From positions 7,402,837 through 7,466,836 of the forward strand of contig PTFA01000010.1 of the NCBI GenBank assembly GCA_003342895.1: a stretch of DNA of 64,000 nucleotides, read 5' to 3'. This DNA comes from Casuarius casuarius (lineage: Eukaryota; Chordata; Aves; Casuariiformes; Casuariidae). A program made the position numbers and the translations under genes. Positions 48,691 to 61,589 of this stretch are shown piece by piece; the stretch's first letter is position 1, and each line of letters opens with the position of its first letter. Below the pieces are notes generated by a model that worked only from the letters and a program-made list of their open reading frames with translations, ran no database searches and was not told the origin of the DNA.

Positions 48691-49928
48691 TTTGACTCAT
48701 TATGCGTAGCAGACTCTGCCTCTGGTTTGGACATGTATGTATGAGACAAAAGACAGAGAAAATGGGAGTTAGCTTTGTTTCCCTTGAATACCTGATATAT
48801 CCCTAGACTGTAAGTCTTGCCTATCTGTCAGTTTTTTAGAAGAGCATACACACTTTACGATCACTTCAGATGTCCCCAAAAGGAGGATGATTTTGGGAGA
48901 GGCAAGTGCTTACCCAGAAGTTCAAAAAAGTGCTGTGCCTCTCCTTGCTTCTCTGCCTCTGACACCTTTTTCAAATGGAAAAAAATATTGCGAAACAGTG
49001 GTCATAAGCCAATTTATCATACATTAGGTTGCTGAAGGCTATGGCAAAACTTGATCACAAAGGTCAAGGAGAAGCAGTAGTAATTTAAAACTGAGAAGCC
49101 CTTATCCTGTTATGGGTTTATAACATAGGAAAGGACCTACTAGATCTCTCCTGTCCTGGACTGTGGCCGCTCCTATTCCTGTTCTGTGAACAACCAAGCC
49201 TTCCTCACACTGGAGGCTGCTGCTTTATTATAAATTTAATTGATTTCTAAAACAGGCTCATTAGCTAGATCTTGGCTCTGAAGAACTAGATGTGATTCCA
49301 TTTTAATTACACTGAGACTATACTTGCTTTGTTGGTGTACACTGGTTTGCGATTAGCAGGGCAGTAGCTTATGGAAGTCACTTTTTTATTTTCTTGGCTG
49401 GAATGTCTGCTATTTAGCAAGGTGCAAGGTTTGTGTTTGCATGTGTGGGTTTTAAGCTGCAGGTTTAGCAGCCCTCTCTTCTCTGGTTTTGTACTTCACG
49501 GCCAGTTTCATGCCAATAACAGAGTCAACAGCCAAATAGACTGGCTTGAATGGGAATGTGAAAACTAGCCATCTAAGAAAACATGCTCAGCTGTTTTTTA
49601 TTTTTCTCTGTATTTTTGGGTTGTTAAGAGGGCCTTTTTCCAGTAGCAGTAGGGGCCAGCATAGGAAATCAGCCAAGTGAGCTGTTTCTTATTTAGATGT
49701 TCTTGTATTTGTCATCCACATCAGTTAGACTTTAAGAGCAACCTACTCCTTTTATGGCAGAAATCTGTGGTAACCTTTTTGCTGGAATGATGGCTTTGGT
49801 TTATTGTAAGAGCAGTCAACAAAGCTGAACACCAAGTTGTTGCCACTGCTGCTGGCTGGCATTAATTAACAAAATTCTACTACTGACCCAGCCAGCCTTT
49901 TTTTTGTTGTCCTTTTTTTAATCTGTGC

Positions 49929-49947
49929 AATAAACTAGTGCAATAAA
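49929..49947 (+). terminator. Tandem AATAAA signals with GU-rich downstream element; possible distal poly(A) site
   Basis: AATAAA occurs at 49929-49934 and 49942-49947, and GTGTGCATTCC follows directly, the normal layout of a strong poly(A) site. It lies 1.25 kb beyond the proximal BCL2L14 signal, so it could make a longer 3'UTR or end a separate transcript. Use is not shown by the sequence. Confidence 0.4.
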
Positions 49948-52049
49948 AATGTGTGCATTCCAGGCACATGTGGAAGTGGAGGGAATGTTGTGAAGGACCC
50001 TGACTATCCATGCCTTCATTTTACTTCAATCTCTCCCAAGAAGTCTAGCTCTACATTTAGTTGTAGGTCCCTCTGGTGCCAATTTGGGATGTTACGGTAC
50101 AAGATAGAGCAGTTTAGTATTAAAACAAAAGTTGTTGCTTGGGATTTTTATTATTGTATATCTAATCAAATCAGCATCATGCTATTTGTTACAGCAGCAA
50201 TTTTAATCTGAACATGAAGCTGATTTCAGTGTGCATTAAGGCTGCGAGAACTGAGTTTAGCCTTCTGCTGATGGTGCCAGGATTTATTTCTTAGGAATGG
50301 TACAAGGATCCTGTAGCTCCCTTCTGCAGCACGTTAAAGCAAGTCAGTCCAGCAGAGTAGCCCATGTTAGCACCAGCTATTGCTGTCCCAGTTGCAGTCG
50401 CAGGGCTGGGTTTCTTTCGGCTCTTGTGAAACACTGGAAGAGCTGCATGTGCTGAGTATATCTCCAAAAGAGGCTAGTAAGATACTACGTAGGCACAGAC
50501 AGAGGTCTTAAGGAGACAGCAGGCTGACAGAAAGTGAACTGTAGCGAAGCGATGAGGGGAATAACTCAACAGATACCACTGTCTGAAAAGTAGATTTACT
50601 GTCTATGACTTGTCTGCTAAAAGGGCTCAGAATCTGGAACAAGTTCAGGGTTAAAAGTCCACAGCTGGGGTGTTGTAGTGTGAATGAAGGGTGAGAAGCA
50701 AGCAGAAAACATTAAAGCTGATTACTTTGCTTGTTTGTTAATCTGTGGCTGTGATGCTCTTGCCAGGGATGATGTTAGCTGCAGAAGGGAGGCTGAAATG
50801 AGCTCCGCTGCATGATCCCTAGCATGATAGATTGTGAGGTGAGGTTTGGAGATCTTCTTGGATTGGAACTACTTCAGTCCCTCCTAATCAACCAACAGGG
50901 AAGTTTTCTCTTGCGTCCCATGATCTACTCCACTGCATATCTGCCAAAACAGAAAGCTTTTCTCTGTGCAGATCCATGAGTGATGTGTTTTCCTGCTTGA
51001 GGTGGCAGAAATGATGGGCTGTGAAGAGATTTCTAGCTGGAGTCAGCATCTTTGCTACTCAATTTCAGGGTAGTCTTCCCCTCCTCTTTCTCCCCCAGGG
51101 ACACTTTTGGCAGACCCATGCCAAACTTCAGTCTGGCTGCTTCCCTCGACAGAGCTGAAGAAGTAGTAGTGGGAGAGACTGCTCTGATGAAGAAAGGGTT
51201 GTTTTTCAGTACGGTCCAGGAGATTTGAAGGTAGAGGCTCACTTCACACCTTCAAGTGTGGTGTGCCAGAGGCAGGCAGATAGGCACGAACAGCACACAC
51301 ATGAAGCAACAGTCTCTATCTCAAAGACAGTCTTAGCGAGTATCAAATAATTAAGACTATATTTGTACTTATTAATAAGAAAGCAAGCTGCATGAGATGG
51401 CAAGAAAGTTCCAGAAACTTTATGAGGCGGGAGAGCACTAAGCTAAGTGTGGAAAGAGAGAAAAGGGTCCCAAGTCCACAGGTAAGAGATGCTAGGGGAG
51501 GACCCACCTGCCACCCAGGGCAGTGCAGAGGAAGCTCAGTCAAAGCAATGGGCAGCTAGTTGAACATGCCCCGCATTTCTAGGTTTGGCCACTTCTGCAG
51601 TTGTTCCCACGGGCTTTGTCTGACTCCTTGCCGGTTTCACTTCCCACCTCCAGTGCGGCATGCTGACCGCAAACAGCAGGGTCTACCAATGGGAACTTGT
51701 GTTTTCCCTAGGTCTGGAACAGATTTGTGAAAGAGAGGCGAGCTAGTCCCTCTGTGGTCTGCTGATCTCTGCAGGAGCCTGCCACGTGCAATGGTCTGCA
51801 TCCTGATGTCTGGGTCTCTACACGCCATGTTGTGCACCGGGCCATTTAGTTGTGAGAAGGAATGTGGCTCTAGCAAAAGGCAGCATGCTAAATGGGAAGT
51901 CAGCTGAGTTACCCACTGGAGAGTGCTGAGAGGGATGAGACCCAGGTGTTTAGCGTTAGACACCAGCCTGGGAACTTCCTATCTCCTACCGCAGTGGTTC
52001 TGCTTTACATACCATTTTATGCACAGCACTGAAATGGAAAATTTGAGTT

Positions 52050-52145
52050 ATGTTTCCTGTTCCAAATGAGGCAACTGAGGGATCTAGGGATTTGAACCTG
52101 GCTTTTCTTGCACGCCAGCTAATGATTCTAGCCACTGTAGATGTG
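52050..52145 (-). mobile_element. MIR-type SINE fragment with tRNA-like end
   Basis: CCAAATGAGGCAACTGAGG, then GGATTTGAACCTGGC and TGATTCTAGCCACTGTA, matches reverse-complemented MIR (GATGAGGAAACTGAGG...GATTCGAACCCAGG...CTTAACCACTATA). The GATTTGAACC element is a relic of the tRNA-derived B box. Confidence 0.7.
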
Positions 52146-55100
52146 GAGAACACTAACACACCATGTGGGGTTTTTTTCCCCCTCCTGCACCCCTCCAAAA
52201 CCTGAAAGACTATATCCAGAGGACATCTGCTAGGTTGGGTCTGTTTGCTAGGCAGCTTAGCACCATGCAGACTGAGGTGGCTCTACTCATGCCTACTGGC
52301 AAGCATGGGACTTTGTTGTGTTAAGCAAAACCTGAACAAAGTATTTGTTGATGTCTGTGGTGCCTAAATATCCAGTATAGATGCCCATAAAGAAAATAAA
52401 TTCTTTAAGTGAATCAGAGGCAGTGATGTGAACCACGTTATGGATACATGACAACTGAGGTGATAAGAAATCTCACAGTCTAGCTGCCCTCACAGACTAT
52501 GAAGTCCTGCTATGTGGAAAATGCAGCGAGAGCTGCTCTCTAGCTTTATTTAGCATTAATCCCCTCCCCATCCACGCATGTACACACATGCACACACCTA
52601 ATGCTGCAGTACGAGCTGAGTGTGTCTGGCTTCACCTTTGCGTGACTGCGGTTCAGGGAGGGTGCCTTCTCACGAGCACCTGGGTGACACAGGTTTTCTG
52701 TGAGGTGGGGGACACAAGGATTGCTCCAGGCATTACCATCATTTTAAGCATCAGAGACAAGGTGAGGGTGACCTCGTGACTGACCTTCTCTGGCAAAGCT
52801 GGAGATGGCTGTTAATAGCTGCCAAGTCTAGTGCTTTGCATTGCCAATCCCAATGTCAAAAAGCCCTGAGTTAGCTCCCCAGACTCTCACAGAAGAAACC
52901 TTTACAGATTAAACCCCTCTGGTGGTGTTCTGGGTTTTTCAAAATTTTTGTGGAGACTGGGTGTCATATTTGCCTTCTGCTTTTTATCCTTTTGGGTAAA
53001 TACAGATCACATTGTTACTTTCTCTCCAGAAAAGATTTTTAAGTGAAAGTTGAGCACTCCAATCCCACCCTGTCCAGGAGCTGGAGAGGAAGGAAAATGT
53101 TGAATATCATATAAAAACCACAACACTTGACTGTTGTAAACATACTGGAGTACTCTTGGAGATGAGATATCCTTAGAAGAGATGTATTCCATAGCAAAAC
53201 CGCATTGCACAAGCAGGGTGCATTGACAGATGATTTTTGTTCTTGTTTTCTTTTTTTTTTTTTTCAACTTGGTGCTCACAAAAGGAGAGATCAGCTCTTT
53301 TGCCAAGGAGAGTGAGTATTTGCCACCACTTCCTTGCACAGCCTGCCCAAAGCTGTCTTCACAGAGCCCTTCTGTCACAGCCCAGAGTTTTGTTAATGGG
53401 ATAAAGGCATACATCTGTAACACAGTTTGGCTTCCTCGGGTGATTATTACCAAAATATGGGACATAATTTGTACCACTCTCACTGCGGCCAGCTGGGGTT
53501 AGCTATCACTGTACTCTCCCAGCTGATGAAAGACACCCTGAAGGTTGCTGACCAGGGGAGGACCTGCATGGGCTTGAGTGATGGGGACATACACATCTGG
53601 AGCGGAGGTACAGGGTTAGCCATAAGAGAACACAGGTTAAAAAAAAAAAAAAAAGTTTAAACATCTGACTTCAAACCTGAAACCCAGGTTTGATATTGAG
53701 TAGATCTCAAAATATCTGTTAGATCCCGGATCCTCCCTGAAAATGGATTTCTGCTATGTAAGGGCAGAGTGAACACCCCAGAGGAGGGCTAGGAAACTCA
53801 TGTGCCTGCAGAAATGGTTGCTCAACCCAGATATCTTCATTTTTTTGGCAACTTTGTCTGCTGCTAACACCCAGGCACCTGTTCCCACCTCCCTTGCAGC
53901 CTCCCTGTAGGGGCTGGGTGCACAGCGGCGTCCAGCCAGCTTTACTGAAGCGAGGAGCCTCCCGTGGATGAAGGGAAACTCACTCATAAAAACAATAACA
54001 AACAAACAAACAATGCTGGCAAACCAGGCCTGTGCATGTGCTCTGGCAAACCTTGGTGTGAAATGATGTGTAAAAGCATTAGCAAGGAATAGGGCAGAAT
54101 TCAGCACTGAGGTCAGAGCTCTGGTTTTAATTAAGGCAAATACGCATCAGGAAAGACAATATCCCATTATTGAGTGGGTAGTGGTTGTCATGTTAGAGGC
54201 AGTGTCTGCATTCAATTAAAGGAGGCAAATTAGCCTCTAGTGCCAGAAGAAAAACCAAAATGAGAGCCAGTTTGATGGACCAAAATTAAATGTGAGACAG
54301 GAAGAATTTACCCTCCCCACAAAAACGCTTGGAATACGCACTGGAAAGAAACTTCAAGAAATGCATGGAAAGGCTTTGAAGGGGAGTGACTCACAATCAC
54401 TTTGAAGATGAAGTTTTCTTTTTACTTTCTGCGTTTGAAAAAAGTTTTAAGATTCACAAACTGTATTTTGCTCTAATTGGGGGGGCCTGGGATCATTTTT
54501 CTTCTCCCCACTGCCTCACACAATACTGAGTAAGCTACTTATCCCCTGTAGCCACTGGGTCCTTTAAGGGCGATACCCCACATCCCATATGGGCAGGGGT
54601 TTTTTGTCCCTGGCAGTGAAAGCAGCAAGTGAGCAGCTTGGACAGACTATAAGGACAAAGCAGTGAGATGTGCAGATATATTCCTATGGACACCAAGACC
54701 AGGGTCTCTCATATGGGGAGCAGTAACAGGGAAACCTGCAAATCACTGCAATTACCAGCATGAAATGTCCTGTTTCCTCTGCTGCTGCTAATGTTTTTCA
54801 AAAGAAAGGGTTGGAAGGCATCATATTATTTTATCTTTCAATAGGGCCTCAGCCAAAACAGGCTAATAACCATTGTGGCAACAAATTTGCCATTGGTAGC
54901 ATGCACTCGAGTTTGCAGTTCAGTCATGATGATTCTGCACTTACACTATCAAGCATCTCAGCGTGAAAATAAGTCAGCTAATTACCTTATGGCCTCAGGG
55001 ACTGTGTCCCTAGAAGCCCAAGGGCTGATGAAGATTGGTACTCTCATAGCTCTTACAGCATTGAGTATTTTACTGTGGTTGTTGCCAAGATGACAAGGTT

Positions 55101-55659
55101 GATGGGCTGTCAGCTTCTTTGTGCACATACAGAGACAAAACAATACGTTAAAAAAAAATCCTGTATCTGTATTTGTTCTTGAAAAAAATGTAATGGAAAA
55201 AGTGGAGGTGGTTGTAATTACAAATAGGTATTGAGCTCTTCTAGGTTCATATAAAAAACATCTTAAAGATGTAAAAGATGCATCAGATTACTAATCTATC
55301 CTGTTTGGAAGAATCATTAAATATAAAACTAGCATCACAGTTGTAATGCATCAGTAACACTTTGAGGGAGAGGAACAGACTCCTACTCTTGATGATGCAT
55401 GTGAAATTCAATTCCTTCTAAGGAATTTTGGACTTAAAGTAGTAAAGCACCTTTGGGCAGAGGGGGGTGGATCTTCATATTTAACATGATCCTTGCTTAT
55501 ACTGCTTTTTTATTTTTCCCCAAACCCTTATATGTCACAAAATAACAAGAAAAGAACTGTCCAGAGGTCATTTCAAATATGAAGTGCAACTACGTAATAA
55601 AAGCCAGTGACTTGCCTAAAATAACCCCCTCTCTGAAACAAGCTCTTTCATTACTTAAA

Positions 55660-55860
55660 GTTGGCTCCTAGTGGCCGGCTGGAGTCGGGAGACCAAATCC
55701 ACCAAGTACCTGGTTACAGCGGCAGCAGCTAATCATGTGCAAGAGCAAGACGAATACCCGGTAATTGAGAACAAATGTTGGAGGCCTCCGAGAGCCTGCA
55801 GTAAATTATGAATCTGAATCACCGAGCTCTGTTACTTCTGCAGGTGCTTTGTCCATTGCC
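55660..55860. promoter_or_regulatory. Candidate conserved non-coding element
   Basis: About 200 bases retain several isolated CpGs (GGCCGGCTGGAGTCGGGAGA; GACGAATACCCGGTAATTGA; CCTCCGAGAG; CACCGAGC) in an otherwise CpG-poor region, with no open frame and no repeat identity. Retained CpGs hint at constraint only. Confidence 0.3.
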
Positions 55861-58800
55861 TTTTACAGTCATGGAAAGAGATAGGTTTTATTACTAACAT
55901 CAAATTAATTCAAGGAAGCTAGCAACAGGGATGTGAGGATCACTTCTCCTGTCTCTCTACTTGCTTCTCCCTTTTTAGAGCCATCTAAAGTTGCAGGATG
56001 ATTCAAACAGCAGATGCAAAGAGAGCAAAACATGCACAAAGTAAAAGGAGCAAAGTCTCTTGAGACAGCAGAAAACCCAGCTCTCCCTTTCCCACCTGTT
56101 CCCCTTCACCCTGCACTGGCACACAGAAACACATCTTCTACAAAGACTTGAAAAAACCAAGAGCAACCCTTTCTGTGCCGCCTAACAAAAAAATTTCCCT
56201 CAGATTCTGACTGACAAGCCCACACCTGTATCTAACTTTGGAGTTGGGATGTTCTTTTTCTTTTTTAGGACAGCTGAATTGGCTGTCACACATGCTTGTA
56301 TCACGTGTCTTCAGAGGAGGCCACTCAGCTGAGGGGCACGTGGACACTGGCCACCATCAGCGCTCGTGCCTAGGGCAGCACGAAAGCAAGGGAGCCGAGG
56401 AAAGGAGCCAAGGGGTTTCAAGGAGGCGGGCAGGACACAGAGGCAACATGGTAGAGTGTGAGGGCATTGCACTGGGAGGACTGGAGAGAGAAATGCATTA
56501 AAAAAAAAATCATTCCTCATTATTACTGCTGCTCATGGAACACTTTCCTAGAAGCATCTGAAAGTGTTTCTCTTTCGTAAAGCAATTCATGGCTAACAGC
56601 TGTACTTCAGAGCAGCGTCACCTCACTAAAGGATCAGCACCCTCATGCTGCCATGGCAAAGTTGCTCGAAACATCCCTGTGATGGAAAGGAGAAAGTGGT
56701 GCAGAAGGAAGAATCAGTTTCTTCTTCCAGCAAACAGAGAACACTTGAAAAAGGTGAAATTAGGAAAAATACACCAGTGGATTTTTTTTAAAGTAGCTAT
56801 TACCTCCTGAGCAATTTTAATAAAAAATGCATTTACGAATTCTCCTCCTGTCAACAGTAGGGGTCATTTTCTGATCCTTTCTTCCTTTGCTTTTCAACAC
56901 AGGGCATATTTGAATAAAATCTGGATCTTTATCTCCCAGGTTCACCTACTGCTGACTTCCCACCTGCAGCCAAATAACCGTGTCAGCAACATCCTGCTCC
57001 CTACCACAGCAAGTGATTGTGATTTCACAGCCAGGATAAAGGCTGCTTCAGTCAGGGAATGCACTGCAAAAGCACATGAAATGCCCTGGGAAGCCACAAG
57101 CTGCCTTTTGTTAGATGCTCTACATAATAAGGACCAGGGGAGGTAAAGCACAGGAAGCAGACAGCGCATAAGCACGAGATTTTTACAATACTTTCCACAA
57201 GTGTCAACAGGTCTAAGTGAGATGCTGTCCTGGGGCTGAGCAGGGCTCATCGGAAGGGGACACCTCGGATGAGATGAAGGGCTCGCAGCACACGAGGATG
57301 CCTACGCGGATTCGTGGTGCCCTGTTCATGTCCCCCTATTGTCTTCTCTTCCTGGCTCTTGCCTACTCTCCTACAGCCGGCCCCAAATGCTGGCAACTGA
57401 TAACTTTTGTTAGCACGATAGTGCCTTGAACCTTGAATTATGAAAAACATAGGCAGGGCAATACAGAGGAAGGATTAGCTGACCCTGTGAGAAAGTCCCA
57501 TGTCAGAAGAGGAAGGCAAAGGGGTTCCCGAGCAGTCACATTTTCTAACTTGCTGGGTTATGGTGCTAATTTGTATGCTATTGCTTCAGTCTTCAGGATA
57601 TGAAGGAAACATGGCTGGCTTACTGTGAAGCCAAATGTGACAGATGAGAAGGATCCGAACAGAAAACAGCTCATGTCACCAGATTATTCCTGGCTCCTTC
57701 ACCTGCAAAGCTCTGCCTTTCCCATCTGCCCCATGTGCAGCCACCTTTGCTGAGGTGCTGGGAGGAAGGCAGCTGCGGCGAGGCTCCTCCGAGCTCCCTT
57801 CAGGACAGCCTCTTCGTTTCAGGGTGTCTTCTCTTCCCACTCTTAAGACTGCACAGAGAAACACAGTTCTTCTCCAAGGCCACAAAAGCAGCCAAGCTGC
57901 TCTCACTGACTAAAGTCTCCACGCGGCCTGCCCCAGTGCTGCACCTATCCAGCCTGGTACCTTCCTGCCATTCACCTCAAAGCATGTCCCACCATCTGCC
58001 ACACAGTCTGCGGCTCTTTTTCCCTCCTTCCCCCTTCTTCATTCCCTCTATTATTTTTCCTAGTGCCCAGGGTACCAGCACTTGGTTCTCCTGTCTCAGA
58101 CTCTATGCTCAGACCAACGTCCAACCTTGGCTCTTGTTATACCCTCATCTCCTAATACCATTTTGATGTGTATTTCCTGAATGATTCCCAGGCTGTGTAG
58201 CAAGAGTACTCTTCCCCCATTGTCCTCACACCAGTCTCATGGCTGCTACATTGCCCAAAATAAAACAAATACATACAATAAAAAGACATTCTTGGAGCAA
58301 TTTACTGAATTTCCCAATCTCATCTCTCCCATACCTCGCCATTTATATATTTTCTGCAAGCCATGTCGGACAGAAAGTGGGCGTGTAAAATACCTAGCAC
58401 CCACCTAGCATAAACGGCAGACGGATTTTGCCCATGAGGATGGAGCTAGACTGCAGGAGTTATTTAAGCAGGTTCCTCAACTGTTCTTTGCTTGTTTGTA
58501 AAGGAAACCAGTCTGGGAAAAAGTTGGGAGATGCTCAACTATGTGTGTGAATGCAACGGAGCACTCTGGACTATTTTAGCATGCCTCTTCTCCCCCACTC
58601 GCACCCCATACGAGATGTGAGGGTGGGAGAGGGTGTGTGTTCATATCTCCTATTCTCCCGCATTCATTCTCTTCTGCCTGCTGTAGCATTGGGTGTATAT
58701 TTGGGATAATAGCTGGCTCTTCTGCTAGATTTTCCCTTTGCTCCCTTCTCCTTTTACCTTAATTGAACTTGCCCAGCCCCACAAGAGTCAAACCCCTAAT

Positions 58801-59786
58801 GACTGTTTCCTTCATAGCACAGAACACCACAATAGGGATCGGGTACAAGGAAACACAGAGCTCCTCTCTTCTACCAGAGTTCTCTGGCTCTTTTCTCTCA
58901 ACTGCTCAACCCATTCCTTTCTTCACTCACCCCAGATCATTTGTTTTTAGGTCACCATGTTGTCAGTCATATCATTCTTATGGCAGCGCTGAGGAGCTGA
59001 GTCTTCCCGCTGGTGCTGTGTTGCTGCGTGCCTTCAGAGAGCCATCTACAACTTCATCCTTTCTTGCCATTGCCATATGCTCCCAATTCCCTTCCTACCA
59101 TAAGCCCCACATCCTTTATTCTCTAGGCTTCTGACACTGCCACATCCTCAAGCACCACCTCTTTTCTATGCTCCATGTTCCTAATTCCCCTTTGCACACA
59201 TGGCAGGTTACGTGGTCATTCCTCTCTATCCATATGCTCGGTGGGTTACCAGTCCTGAGCCAAGATGTTTATCAATTCCTTGGCAAGGAGACGGGGATAA
59301 GATTTTTGGCAACACCGGCAAATAGAAAGCACTTACCGCGTGAAATCTTTCCATCTCCTCAGACCCAAACAATATTTTTCACATGCCCCCAGACAAGCAA
59401 CCTCCATATTTTCTGTAGAGCATCCCTCTCTGAAATTAAGGAAAAGTTATCTTGTTAAAGCAGAGCTGGAGAAAGATTATAGTTGTGCCAAGCCAAGCTG
59501 GATAGCCCAAGACATGAGACATTTTCCGGCTAAGCTGTTTCTGTGTGGAAAGGAGGGTGCAAGCAGGAGAGTGCTGTCAGCTCATAATCTCTCCTATAAA
59601 AAGGGAATCTGCATTGAGCTGCCATCATAGATCTCCCTGGGATGAACAAGGGTATGGGCTAGGCAAGGTAAAGCTTGCCTACTGAGACATTAGTTTCTAC
59701 AGGAAAACCAAGTTTGTTTTTGTTGTTTTTGTTTTTCTAAAGTCACTAGGCCCAGCAATATACATCTTGTGTTCCCAACCTGCTGT

Positions 59787-59788
<2 letters not shown>

Positions 59789-59826
<38 letters not shown>
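59789..59826 (+). repeat. Homopolymer of 38 A
   Basis: An uninterrupted A run. No AATAAA and no recognisable retrocopy lies directly upstream, so it is best called a simple repeat. Confidence 0.95.
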
Positions 59827-59830
<4 letters not shown>

Positions 59831-61231
59831 TGCAGGAAAAGCTGCTGCACAGTTATAAACTATAATTTGATAGCAGATTTGATTCAAGGCTAAACTTTCT
59901 CTTCAAGGTGCCTACTTATCAACAGACAGCTCTACCAAGCAGGCATTGATTCCCATGCAAACGTTTCTCAGCCAGCTACAAAATCTCCTTAGTGAAACAG
60001 GTTAAACAAGTCTGACAGCTCCCCTCCAGGAACAAGCATGCGAGTTCACATTCTCAGCTTCTTAGGGAAGTGCTGCCAATGTTGGTGGATCTCAAAACCT
60101 CAACTTTTATCTTCTTAAAGAAATGTTCTTCTCCTTCCTCCTACCAAAACAAGGATGCAGTGTGTTTTCTCCTCCCCTAATATAAAATGACTAGCAGGAT
60201 TCCAGCACTTGCAGTCACCCCTGCTCGTGTGTACATGTGCAAGGGATGACACATAATCATGCTAAGAAAACCAACCCATTTCAGGCCTCCAAGTGGTCTT
60301 TTATAAGAGAGTCAGGGAATATTTTTTATGTGATGAAAAATACCTCAGTGTCCCTTACTACACCTGCTGTCCCTTAGGTGCCTACCAAACATGATTTCAG
60401 CAGTTCAGCTAGCTCTGGAGAGGCACAGTAAAGACACATGGTGGAGCTGCAACTGAAGCACAGCTTACTTTAGTTTCCTGATCTATACTCTCCTTATAAA
60501 GTGCTTTTTTTCCCCCTCAAGATTCAACTCAAGTGGCTCACTGGATAGGGCTGATTCTGCTCTCTGTGATCTCCATCCATACTGCAAACTCCATACCATC
60601 CATACTATCTTGGAGAACTACATTTGAGATGCTCCCTGATATTTAACAGCTATCCCTGGCAAAGGCTAACAATCAGGGAATCCCAAAGAACACGAATGCT
60701 ACACACTGACATCTATCATATTACAGCTGCACTGGCTCTGTAAAAAGGTAGCCATCATCATTTGAAGAAAAAAGATAAATGGTGAGTCTTCTGTAGCTCA
60801 GAAGCAGAAGCAGAAGCTTTAACTGGCATTTTAAAAGAGAGAATCATAGCACCCATCAGCCGGAGACTAATGGTTCATTTTCCGTGGAAGAATAAATTTG
60901 AGAAGAGTAGCATTTATTTTCACAATATTTTGTGAGACCGATAAATGTAGGCTGTTTTACTAATATAGGCTGTGATACATGACTTGTCCATGCCTCCATA
61001 TAGAAGAAATGGAAATATAAAACAAGAATCTTAGTATAGCCAAATCCACACTAATACAAAGACATATTTTATTCACAACTAGTGTACTCAAGTGGAGCAG
61101 GAATTCCTGTGCGGAGTTATAAATTGAGGACTGCTTCCCATCCAATTCTTTGTTACAGCAACAGGACTGTGATCTGGGGGTGAAGGAGGGGAAGACTTGT
61201 TTTGTTTTACATTTTAAAATTAAAGCTGAAA

Positions 61232-61244
61232 CCCCCCCCCCCCC
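61232..61244 (+). repeat. C13 homopolymer
   Basis: A run of C between AAA and ACTTCTG, about 350 bases beyond the proposed LRP6 3' end. Confidence 0.9.
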
Positions 61245-61589
61245 ACTTCTGTCATTGCAAACACTTAGCTATAGATTTAAATACCAGCATTCTCTAAAAG
61301 AATCATTATTTCTATGGTCCGATACAGAATTACTTAGTATAATTCTCTGGTTTGTATTATCTGGTAAACCAGGCTAAGTGATTAAAAATGGGAGACTTTT
61401 AGCTTTAAACTGTATCAAAAAACTGCTTGAAGTCAACTGTGTGTTTCTTGCAAATGTAATGTTTGTAGAGTTGGCCTAGAGCATTAGAAAGTTGAGCACA
61501 TTCTAGCTTTTATGGAGAGCAAACACATGCATGGACTTCTACCTTTAATTACCTTTCCTCCAGATGCTGAAATAAAATGAACAGCACCC

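Larger units (their letters stand above)
48691..61589. other. Intergenic between BCL2L14 and probable LRP6 end
   Basis: About 12.9 kb without recognisable exons. It holds a distal poly(A) signal pair (49929), a MIR (52050), a possible conserved element (55660-55860), pyrimidine-rich sequence (57900-59420) and the A38 run (59789). All open frames seen are short and unlike known proteins. Confidence 0.6.

Noticed and set aside
52085..52105. tRNA-like B box
   Set aside because: It is part of a MIR SINE; no full cloverleaf can be drawn.
53007..53483. 158-residue minus-strand open frame
   Set aside because: Contains a poly-Lys stretch from a T14 run on the + strand and no recognisable domain; probably chance.
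59789..59826. A38 run as the tail of a processed pseudogene
   Set aside because: No AATAAA within 30 bases upstream, no recognisable gene-like sequence before it and no evident target-site duplication.
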